Source: Watersipora subatra
Lineage: Eukaryota > Bryozoa > Gymnolaemata > Cheilostomatida > Watersiporidae
Reading direction: 5' to 3'
Assembly (NCBI RefSeq): GCF_963576615.1
Contig: NC_088714.1
Coordinates: 65,825,667 to 65,889,666, forward strand
Length of the DNA stretch: 64,000 nucleotides
Shown: positions 12,101 through 24,400 of the stretch, piece after piece
Layout: each line of letters opens with the position of its first letter
How positions within the stretch are numbered: position 1 is the stretch's first letter
Position numbers and translations under genes: made by a program
The notes under the pieces: generated by a model
Told to the model about the DNA's origin: nothing
The model's input: only the letters and a program-made list of their open reading frames with translations
Database searches by the model: none

Positions 12101-15100
12101 CTTTTTGAGAAATTTCAGACGTCTTATGTTGAACATTTCTTTAGATGTTGCGACAGACATTTGAGCAAATTTTATGTCAATAAACTTGTAGACAAAAATT
12201 ATCTAAAGTCGATATTTGACTGTACACTGGCTTTTCTAAACACTCCATCCTTATAAAAACTAACTGTACTGACGTAAATTTTAGTAATAGAGTATTAAGC
12301 AGACATTTAGTATGAATATTTTAAAGCTCTTGGTATCTTCAAATGTTATTTAAATTTAACAAACACACGGTGAGTTTTTATACAGATGCCATCAACATTA
12401 ACATAAATCTATTGACGCAGGAACCTTAGTCTAAAATTCCTTTCTGGTTAGATAGACTTTAGTTTTGAATGTTTAGATTTTAAGTCTAAACATTCTGGGT
12501 GACTACTGCACCTGCGCTCCCTCCCAAATCCTCCCTGTTTACTGTATCGCATTTGGCAAGCATCCAGAGGGAGACAATCTAAATCATAAACTATGTGACA
12601 CTGAGATGTCTATGTATGTCTACCCCATACATCTCTAGCCGTGATTTTATCTATTGACAACACTGAGATGTCTACCCCATACATATCTAGCCGTGATTTC
12701 ATCTATTGACAACACTGAGATGTCTACCCCATACATCTTTAGCCGTGATTTTATCTATTGACAACAGCTAGTTGGTTCCACGAAGATACAATAATTCAAG
12801 TCAGTGCCCGGCATACCAGTTGCTGTTGTGGCAGCATTTCAACAATGGGTTGCTGTAATTGTAATTTAGGTGAAAGACGTTGTTGTCAGGTTTTTCTACT
12901 CCAAAGCCTCTCAATAAGATATATCCATCTCTCTCTACGGTTTGATTTCAGTTTTCATGCAAGTTTGGCTGTTACTTTAAACTTGAGTCCTATATCCTCA
13001 CATCGGCAACAGATTTTTAGTTGTACCAAGGTTAGCCTCAGAGTAGGAAGGAAGCACAAGGTTAGGCTATAGACTACCTTTAGTGTAATCTCCTTACAGA
13101 CCAAAAAGTGATTTCTATTCCAGCAGCTTTGGTATTTGACTCATCTTCCTAAGAGCTCCATTCAGACAGTCATTGCACCGTTTATGGCTGTTTACGGCTG
13201 TTCCTTATGTTTGTCCAACGCACAGAAAGAGAGAGGGTTGTGAGACACTCCATCAATATCACAGGACATTGCATATTAGAAAATAGCAGTGAAGAATATG
13301 CATTAGAATGATAATAATTTATTACTATTGTAACTAGTAGTAGTCACTCTATTACTATTGTAACTAGTAGTAGTCACTCTATTACTATTGTAACTAGTAG
13401 TAGTCACTCTATTACTATTGTAACTAGTAGTAGTCACTCTATTACTATTGTAACTAGTAGTAGTCACTCTATTACTACTGTAACTAGTAGTAGTCACTCT
13501 ATTACTATTGTAATTAATAGTAGTTACTCTATTACTATTGTAACTAGTAGTAGTCACTCTATTACTACTGTAACTAGTAGTAGTCACTCTATTACTATTG
13601 TAACTAGTAGTAGTCACTCTATTACTATTGTAACTAGTAGTAGTCACTCTATTACTATTGTAACTAGTAGTAGTAGTCACTCTATTACTATTGTAACTAG
13701 TAGTAGTAGTCACTCTATTACTATTGTAATTAATAGTAGTTACTCTATTACTATTGTAACTAGTAGTAGTCCCTCTAATACTATTGTAACTAGTAGTAGT
13801 CACTCTAATACTATTGTAACTATTAGTAGTCACTCTAATACTATTGTAACTAATAGTAGTCACTCTGTTACTATTGTAACTAGTAGTAGTCACTCTGTTA
13901 CTATTGTAAACAGTAGTAGTCACTATATTACTATTGTAACTAGTAGTAGTCACTCTATTACTATTATAACTAGTAGTAGTCCCTCTAATACTATTGTAAC
14001 AAGTAGTAGTCACTCTAATCCTATTGTAACCAGTAGTAGTCACTATATTACTATTGTAACTAATAGTAGTCACCCTAATAGTATTGTAATTAGCAGAAGT
14101 TATGGTACATTGAAAGTATCACTTGTATGTGGCACCAGCTAAAGTGTGTGAGCTGAAATTTTATATGCTTAGGCCCATTGCTTGATAGATATTTGTGTGG
14201 ATGCTGCATACCAGTTACTGTGTACTTACTGTATACTTACAGGTAATGAGTATCACTGTGTATCTACCCCGCAGACTGCATACACTCCAGTTGGCATCTT
14301 CAGTCTTCCTCCTGGAGGTCTAGACAGCCCATCTTCTTGCAAACTCGCCATAGCCAGAGATCTGTTTCGAAGCTCTAAGGCTAAACTGAAGATTACCATA
14401 CAATACTTCAATCGCACAAATGATTCGGGGTGTAGTGGAGCAAACTTGCTGGTAGCTAATATAAACAGGTGAATAGTGTATGTGATGTGGAGTACTTGCT
14501 GGTAGCTAATATATACAGGTGAGCAGTGTATGTGATGTGGAGTACTTGCTAGTAGCTAATATATACAGGTGAGTAGTGTATGTGATGTGTAGTACTTGCT
14601 GGTAGCTAATATATACAGGTGAGTAGTGTATGTGATGTGGAGTACTTGCTGGTAACTAATATATACAGGTGAGTAGTGTATGTGATGTGTAGTACTTGCT
14701 GGTAGCTAATATATACAAGTGAGTAGTGTATTTGATGTGGAGTACTTGCTAGTAGCTAATATATACAGGTAAGTACAGTCATTCACAAGTGCCTTATTTG
14801 TAAATTTAGCGAGCCGGGTATTAGCTTGCCCAAATTATTCATTGGCAATATGCCAGACTAATGGCAAGTGGCGAGCAACTACATTACCTGCCACCGTTTT
14901 ATCATCTGTTTTAATACCTGTCTAGCGCTGAGCATTTCGCTACTCTAACCGCAAGTGTAATAATAGGGTAATAGTTGTAATAGATAAGAGAGCACAATTC
15001 CTTAGAGGCGCTGGCTCCAAACAGACTGCAATCTTTTCATTCGGTACACAAAAAGACGACTCACCAATCACACTTGTGCTTTAGCAATGAAGGAAACTGA

Positions 15101-18100
15101 ATAACATCGAGGCTACAAACACCTACACAGGCATAGCTTATGGATATGCTGTGCATAATAGGATGAATCAGCTGTGAATGCCATTTAGCTGAAAACTATC
15201 ATAATATCATATTGTTACCCACAGCTATCACTATATGTGCCATTTTAATTACCACTCTGCCTATCCGCTATAGTCCTGTTCTTAATCTCCCCTTGTTTCC
15301 AGATGGTTTCTGATCAATGACATCAAGTATTCATACATAGAGATACAATGTAGAAACCTCTAATGGAAGCTCTCAGTTTATGTGGTTTGTTACAGCTATA
15401 AATGTTGCCACAAATAAACTATTTCATGCGATTTCATTTCACAGCTTTTATGTGACAAAGCTGTTAGACAAGATTAAGGTGAATTTTTATTGTGATGAGC
15501 TGCTGTAAAGGTTGGATTAAACATCAACGTTGATAAGATAAAGATAAGACAAAGATAATACATAAAGGAAATTTCTTTGCATTTCCAAGTTTAACTGTAC
15601 ATATGAATCTCACAATTATAATCTTTGTTTTAAAAACTTTATAAAAATCAACTCTTGTTATTTCAGCTTCGCATATCACACTTGAGTGTCAAGGAGTAAT
15701 TCTCATCACTTCATACTCTTCGCATATCACACTTGAGGGCTGTCAAGGAGTAATTCTCATCACTTCATACTCTTCGCATATCACACTTGAGTGTCAAGGA
15801 GTAATTCTCATCACTTCATACTCTTCGCATATCACACTTGAGTGTCAAGGAGTAATTCTCATCACTTCATACTCTTCGCATATCACACTTGAGTGCTGTC
15901 AAGGAGTAATTCTCATCACTTCATACTCTTTGAAGACATACAATTCTTACCATCTCCATTGTTTCACTGATAGGAGGCTAGTCCTTACCATCTCCATTGT
16001 TTCACTGATAGGAGGCTAGTCCTTGCCAAGTGACTTTAAAGATGTGATTGTGTCAAAAAAGTCGATCAAATGATATTAAACCATAACTGTCACGAACAAC
16101 TTTTATCGTTGTTCCTAGGTAAATCAGACACGCTAATTCCGATTTTGTACTCAAAATAAAGATTAGTCCACTAACCTTCAAAGTCATTTAGGCTTTTTTA
16201 AAGCGTTTCAATATCCGTTTCGAAAAGAACACAATCGGCATCACAAGCTCCGCCCATAAATATGTGACGAAACCTAGCTTTTTCAGGAACGGAAGTTAGG
16301 AATGTTTAGTCCGATTTAGAATAATAGAGATGGGTGTCTTAAAACCCATTATTATCTAAATCCAGCCTGTAAAATAATTTCAGATTTTTATGAAAGGTAT
16401 ATAAACTATTTGAAATTGCTCGTAGCTTGTTACATGACATTTAAATGGGCTGGACGCCGAGGAAAATGAGCTCAAAAAGCGCAGTTTTATCACAAGCTAG
16501 CGTTGTTATCGCGCTTTTTTAAATATGCAATGTTAAATAGCTCATCTACCTTTCAGAAAAGACTGATATTATTTTTAAGGCTGAATTTAGATATTAATGG
16601 ATTTTAAAACACCCATATCTATTATTCTAAATCGGTCTAAACATCCCTACGTAACTTCTGTTACTAAAAAGCTAGGTTACGTCACGTATTTATAGGCGGA
16701 GCTTGTTATGCTGATCGTGTTGTTTTCAAGACCGATATTAAAACGCTGTAAAAAAGCCTTCATTACTCTGAAAGTTAGTGGACTAATCTTTATTTTGAGT
16801 ACAAAATTGGAATCAGCGTGTCTGATTCACCTAGTAAATACGATAAAAGTTGTTCGTGACAGTTACGGTTTAAGGTTAATAAAAGGCTGAAAGATCAGCT
16901 ACAGTTTGGTGTCATTCTTGTCTTTGTAGACCAACCCTGTCCAGAGATATAAGTGTTTGAATGAGATCATTTTTTGAAACACTCAAATTCGAGCGGGTGC
17001 TTTATTCGGGACTTATGATACATCTGAAAAGAGTCCACGAGCAATAAATATAAGATCTCTTCTTTAGCCAATCATCAGCGCGGAATTTTCATATAGAAAT
17101 ATCCTAATCTGTCATACACCTCCTTCTCTTGAACTTGTTGCATATGATTCCTACTTTTATTGTTTGGGCCAGTTTCCGATAGTAAAATTTCATTCAATGT
17201 GATTTTAATTAAAAATGTAAAATAAAAGAAATACTTAACTAAGTATAGATAACCTCAAAATGACTTGCTGATACCATAAATCAATAGAAATACAAAAACA
17301 TCACAGATTAACAACCATAACATGTTAACAGCCATAACAGGTTAAAAATCTTTACAGGTTAACAACCACCACTGGTTAACAATTATAACATGTTAACAAT
17401 TATAACATGTTAACAATCATAACATGTTAACAGCCATAACGTGTTAACAATATTAACAGGTTGACAACTATAACATGTTAACAACCATAGTTACCATAAC
17501 TTAATTCTGGCTATTGAAAATTGATCTGCTAAAACTTACACTATTTGGTCACACACGATCTGTTCTGCCTCTATGGCGATGGTGTACCTGTATAGAGGTA
17601 TATACAGGTGTGTGTGTATATATATAGGTATAGGTGGTATATATATAAAAATATACAGGTGTGTATACACCTGTATACAAGTGTGCATATACCTATATAC
17701 AGGTATATACGTTCACACCAGTATATAGGTATATATAAACCTGTACATATACCTGTATACAGATGTGTATACACCGATGTGTATACACATCTGTACTTAG
17801 GTGTGTATACATATCTAGGTACAGATGTGTATACACATCTGTACCTAGATGTGTACATCTAGGTGTACACATCAGGTGTATACATCTATGTATACACCTG
17901 TCTACAGGTGTATACACACCTGTATACACCTGTATATACCTGTACCATCACTCACCATCTTACCCTTCTCACCCTTGGTACCACCTCCTACTCTCCCTTC
18001 TCTCGGCTTTGCAACTGAGCCAGTTAACATCATGTGACTAAATTTAAAGGCAGAGCAACTAATAATCTAGTTTTTCTCAGATTTAGATTTCCATAGAAGT

Positions 18101-21100
18101 GCACCATCGCCATAGAGGCAGAACAGACTGTGTGTGACCAAATGGTGTAAGTTTTAGCAGATCAACTTTCAGTAGCCAGAATTAAGTTATGGTAACTATG
18201 GTTGTTAACATGTTATAGTTGTTAACATGTTATGATTTTTAATATTGTTAACATGTTATGGTTGTTATACATGTTATAGTTGTTAACCTGTTAATACTGT
18301 TAACATGTTATGGTTGTTATACATGTTATGGTTGTTAACCTGTTAATATTGCTGGCATGTTATGGTTGTTAACATGTTATAGCTGTTAATCTTTTATGGT
18401 TGTTAAGCTGTTATGGTTGTTAATCTGTTATGGCTGTTAAGCTGTTATGATCATTACTCTGTTATGGTTGTTAGCATGTGGTGGTTATTAATCGGTGTGG
18501 TATACACCTGTATACAGATGCACCATCGCTCACACAGGGTATCCAGGTGTTTCATCGCTCACATTTCGGTGTATACACACCCGTATAGCCCAATCAAAGC
18601 TGGTATACACACCTGTATACTCCAGTCAAAGCTGTAGTGCCAATTAAAACAAAGACCAGTTGTCACAAATTTGATGTATTTGTAGCTCATAGACTATAGT
18701 TATTTAAGCACATGCATGGCTAAGGCTATGCTCTGAGATATTATTCATTGTTTATATTGAGACTTCTCTAGTTTGCTGTCACAACTTGATTTAATTTGAC
18801 CTACCTGTCAGTACAGTTTTGTTAAAAGCAACTGGTCGGTTGACCTAGATAGCTTTACTTCCTGTTTATTTTGTTCTATTTTTAATAACTCACTGCACTT
18901 CTCATACATCTGCAACCATCTCCTGAGTAGCAGAGACTGCGCCGGAGATTGTAGCAAATTGCTTTTCTATTGTTTTGTTTGTGGAGAAAGGTTAATAAAC
19001 TACACTACTATAGCGGTTATAGATAATAAATTAGTGTCATATTGAGTCATAATTCTCATGTACCGACCAAATAAGAGTGGAGTGCAAATGATGCTGCCTT
19101 CATTGGCAGCTCTCATTCATGAGCCTCTTTAGCAATGTATGCAGTAATACACTTTCTGACATCACCTGCTACTAAGTGTCAGTAAATGCGGGTAGGGAAG
19201 GTGGCGCCTCATACCTATTACCGTAAAATCTCTATTTGAATGCCATGGCGCTTTATTTTTCAATCCTCCTATAGTGGCGATCAAATAGCGAGAAAACGGA
19301 CTTCAATACAAACAAAAACAACGAAAGAATTAATTGTCATTAATGTAAACGAGTCAATATTAATACGATTTTGTGGACGCTTTACTACTGATCACCTTTT
19401 ATTATGGGCTTGGAAAGATTGAAGAATGCCAAAGTAAAGGTCAAATGGAGGCGGTGTTCAATTAAGGGGTGGCGCTCTATTTTTCAATCCTTCTCCTACA
19501 GTGGCATTCAAATAAAGGTTTTACGCTACTGTCACTTGAAAATGGGGTCTGATTCTGCATACAGTCGATCTTTATTAAAATAGACCCACTAGACAGAATA
19601 TCGGACTATAAATGACTCACAATGGTAATAAAGATTATTTCATCATATCGTTTGTGTGCTATTCGACTTTCTCGATGGTGGAATACAATTTTATGATTTA
19701 TAAATATGTTAAAAACCACAACATTAGTTTGAAAGAGTAACTTATTTAATATTCAGTACAACAAAACATTTGTAATACCATGGGTAAATGGAAATTTCTA
19801 CAAATAATTTGCTCTAGCAGGAGTTGTATAACCTGTTGCTATTTTTTAGAACTTTCTGCAGCTTTGAAATTTTCTTTGTTACAGGCTACTGAGGCTAGAT
19901 ATTTTAAATTATCTACAATGTAATGTACAGTACAAAATAGGCCTACAGTGTACAGTACAAAGTAGGCCTACAATGTAAATAATCCTTGTTAACGTTTTCC
20001 TTCATATAGACCTACCGTAAAACCTCTAATTGAATGCCACCCTTTTATTGAACACCACCTCTATTTGACTGCCACTCTGGCATTCTTTGATCTTTATGAA
20101 CCCTTACTAGAAAGTGATCAGTAGAAAAGTGTCCACAAAATTGTGCTAATAATGACTTGATTACATCAATAGCAATTAAGTCTTTAATTGTTTTTTTTTT
20201 CGTATTGAAGTCTGTTTTCCAACCCTAAAACTTTTCAGTTTTTTTGCTACAACTTTGAAAGTAACACCACAGAAATAATTAGCAAAACCTATGTATACCA
20301 TAAAGCCTCTATTAGAGGTTTTACGGTATACATGGCACATTGGTAAAACTTGACAATCGGCTAAACCAGACCACCTACCACCCTTATTAGTCCATTTTAC
20401 TGAGGGTCAAATGTACTTTACATATGGAAATCAAAGTCATAGTGTAGCCTATAACAGTTATTGGTTTGTTATCAATCTGAACTAGTGATTTCCTAAATGA
20501 AATAGTACATTCAATGACTTGATTGTGCTCTGCATAATTGTCACGAGACTAAATTGTTCCCCTTCCTTAAATAATAATTGATATGTCAACTATTTTTTCA
20601 CTTTGTGTATATTTCACAGGTATTGCAGTTCAATCATGAACAGAACCATAGAGATCAATGAGACGTCTACATCGTCTGCACCGCTTGAGGTATCATATCA
20701 GAGAGGAATCTCTAATAATCCAAGCTTTCTCATTCGCTACGTGATCTACAATGAAGTATGCGAACAGACTGAACCTATAAGTGCCACCCCTGTTGTCATA
20801 CATCAATCACATGGTCCCTCTTACGCTGACAGCAGGTGCTTCCTTAGCATCCTCACCTCTGAGGCACATCTACTCCTTGTATCGACATTGTCCATAGACA
20901 GTGAATCTGGGATCTGCTCTTCTACAGACGCTGTCTACTTAGAAACTGAGCTAGGTCTTAAATTATGTCAAGGAGTCGAATGTCTTATTTCTGATGGGAT
21001 CAATATTACTGGGTTACCGATGATCAGGGTAGAACTTCAGCAGGGCTATAACTGCGGATTCTTCTGGATGTTCACTAGTGAGTCTATCGTGCAATGTTTT

Positions 21101-21449
21101 AGAAACCAGAACGTTTCAAGATTTACAAGACCAACGGTTTGTGTGCACGTGTGTGTGTACGTGCGTGTGCGCACGTATGTGTGTGTGCGTGTATGTAGGT
21201 GTGCGTGATCATCTAGACAATTCTCGCTAAAATTGACTAATAGGCATGGTGGGTGGTCCATTTACGTGAGTGGTCTGGTTTAACCAATGTGTCGCTATAT
21301 AGGTCTATATATACAGTAAAGCAATTCCCATATACACTGCACTATATACTGTGTACTATTATAATTACTTCTATATTCAGTCATACTTTGACCTACGAGC
21401 TTAATGCGTTCTGGGACTCGTATGTCAATTTACTTGCATGTGGGTGCAA

Positions 21450-21480
<31 letters not shown>

Positions 21481-24400
21481 CGATTAAATATGTATTAATT
21501 GACTTACATACTCTGAAAAAAAAACAATTAAAAACACGTAAAACAAGATATTGTAACAGAAAAAACATTTTAGTAATTGTCCTAACTTACTACATGCTTT
21601 CAAAAAGTAACAAATAAAAAATAATGCAAGGAAATGTGATTAATTAACATGTAAATTAAATACATACAATAGCAGCTAATGCTAGCATTTGCCAAATAGA
21701 GAGAGAAAAGTAATTCTTTATCACAACATTTGACATTGATAAATTTGGATTCTGATGCATATTATTAAAACCAAACTTTTATTTTAAGCTTAACATAATT
21801 AAAATTTCTTTGGTGATCATAGTTTAAAATTTCTTTCCGCGACTTAGCTAATTTTTCCTTTGTTTTGCTCTCATGGTCAGCCGGTCACGTTAAGAGAAAC
21901 CTATCTAAGAACATTTGCCTTTGTCGCTCTTTCAACATGTTGGGAGAAGGACGAACACAGGTGTCATCACAAAGGGCTAATGCACGACCACTTGCCAACT
22001 TGTCCAAATGTCTATTTTTTATAGTCTTGATAGATAGCACTGGTCTTTTCACATTGTATCGTTTCAGTTACGCCGTCATCGGCCAATCGTTTCTCTTTTA
22101 TCCAAAGCATGAGCAGTCTCTCCATCTTGTTGTGTAGATCGCTACGGCGTTTTGAAACTATAGTTATTCCTTTTGAAGGCTGAATGCCCTTAATATTATT
22201 CTTTTGTTTGATAATTGTGCATATTGTGAAATCTGTGTGATTGATTGATTGATTGTCCGCCTTATAGAGCGGTCTTTTCTTTTATCGTCGTACGAATTTC
22301 GGTAGTACAAAGCGAACTGAATTAATATGTGTAATAACAGTAAATAAATTATAGAGCGGTCTTTCTTTTTCCATTCGGTCGAACGAAGCCAACCGAATTA
22401 ATATGAGTACTAATTATCGTAATTTCGTAATATCGTAATTTCGTAATATGGACTATTAGCTGCTACCTTTCTCTGATGATTTGAGCCAAACAGCTTATAT
22501 AAAGGTGTGGCAATTCTGTTGTTTTTCTTTCACCGCTTGGGCCCATTAACCAAAATCCCCGGTTAGCCCGCTTTTTAAACGGCAAATTTTCTGCCGTGTT
22601 AAAAAGCACCTTTCCTGAGTTCTGCGGCGTATACAAAGGTGTCTATACAGCTATACAAATGTACTATTCATTAAATAAAATAAATTCACGAGTAGTTATT
22701 TACATGCAATTAATATTTACTGCCAACGTGTACCGAGAAGGTCACGTAAACGTTTGTTTCTTGGAGCCACTGGAAAAACGCATTTCTCACCTACTAAATT
22801 TCCACATCAAAAAGGTAAGTGTTTCTTATACGATGTTGTATTGTCTATGAATTGCCACATCTCCACTACTTAATAACGTTGGATTTGCCGCTGTTCGTGA
22901 TAGTGGGTCATGTTCATTTCCTTCAGCAGCCGAGTTACTAATTTTTTCCAGCTACAAGTAGGCCTACTGTAACTTACTATTACAGAACTTTCACGAGTAC
23001 TCCGAGGGTTGCGATACGCTATTGTGAAAAGAAAGAGAGCAGCTGCTATCGACTCACTGTCACCCTGCATCAGCCATAACCAGCTATACGTCGCCTGCTC
23101 AAAAGTAGGCACACGCCGAAAACTGTTTCTTCATACGCCCGACAGAAAAACCAAAAATGTTGTCTATCCGCAAGTGTTGCGTTGAACTAAGGGAGAGAGA
23201 GAGAGAAAGGGAGAGAGAGAGCGAGGAGAAGAGGGGGGGAGAGAGGGAGAGAGAGAGAGGGGGAGAGAAGGGGAGAGAGAGGGAGAGCGAGGAGGAGAGG
23301 GAGGAGAGAGAGAGGGAGAGAAAGAGGGAGAGAGAGGGAGAGAGAGAGGGAGAGAGAGAGAGGGGGAAGAGGGAGGGAGAGAGAAAGGGGAGAGAGAGAG
23401 GGAGAGAGAGAGAAGGGGAGAGAGAGGGAGAGCGAGGAAGAGAGGGGGGAGAGAGAGAGGGAGAGAGAGAGAGAGAGGGGGAAGAGGGAGAGAGAGAGAG
23501 GGGAGAGAGGGGGAGAGAGGGGAGAGACGGAGAGAGGGAGAGCGAGGAGGAGAGGGGGGGGGAGAGAGAGAGGGAGAGCGAGGAGGAGAGGGGAGGGAGA
23601 GAGAGAGGGAGAGAAAGAGGGAGAAGAGGAAGGGAGAGAGAGAGAGAGGAGAGAGGGGGGAGAGACGGAGAGAGGGAGAGAGGGAGAGAGGGGAAAGAGG
23701 GAGAGAAGGAGAGATGGAGAGAGGGAGATGTAACTGCATATTTGGAGTTGTTTTACAGTATGAAAGCCAACTCTCAATAAACCTTATGCTGCACGTGAAT
23801 CTGTTACTGTAGGCGGGTAATGCAGCTAGTCTACTATATAAACGGCAATCGTTGTGTGTGTGTCCACCTTATAGAGTACAGTACTTTTCGGACTATTAGC
23901 CGCTATTTTTTCTGATGGTTTGAGTTATATAAGAGTGCGGCTATTCTGTGGCTTTTTCTTTCACCGCTAGGGCACATTAACAGGAATCTCCAGTTACTGC
24001 GCCTCTATACATAACCTATTCACCGTTTTCCGTTTTCACACAAAAATGACATAATAATTACAACTGTATGAATTTCTTTTAGCTACATGACACGCGATGC
24101 TTTTTTGTCCTCGACGTATTTGGGCTAATTTGTTTTCGGCAAAACGATATCGACAATAGACTCTCTCGATATTAGAATTTGGCGATTAAATTCTATTCTC
24201 TATGAAACACGATGCTGTTTTTGTGAACCTCCATTTCCGGCTTTTCTTAAGTTTTAATTGCTAAATCGCCGTAAAGTTTAATACTGTTCACGCGAACAAT
24301 TGTATTATCTCGAGTAGGAACCGCCTCTAGAATCTAGATTCTCTCACCTTCGATCAGACAAAGACACTACAATATTTTATTTTTACATTACATATTGTGG

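Larger units (their letters stand above)
3172..14242 (+). other. Gene 1 intron 1 (11 kb)
   Basis: Phase-1 intron, donor GTGAGA, acceptor tacttacag. About 8 kb of it is tandem repeats or a MITE, annotated separately. Apart from those, 3180-3718, 11843-12598 and 12767-13310 hold no gene I can support; the short open frames there look random. Confidence 0.6.
14469..20619 (+). other. Gene 1 intron 2 (6.1 kb)
   Basis: Phase-2 intron holding arrays and foldback elements listed separately. The stretches 14780-15665, 16881-17290, 18640-19218, 19530-20012 and 20329-20619 show nothing I can name. Confidence 0.7.

Noticed and set aside
12758-13072. 104-codon Cys-rich frame as a small secreted protein
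   Set aside because: It overlaps a minisatellite end, lacks a signal peptide and lies within gene 1 intron 1.
13303-14073. 256-residue minus-strand Thr/Ser/Asn repeat protein
   Set aside because: 30-bp minisatellite, in frame by length only.
23157-23780. Arg/Glu-rich and Ser/Leu/Pro-rich frames
   Set aside because: Pure consequence of the GA tract.
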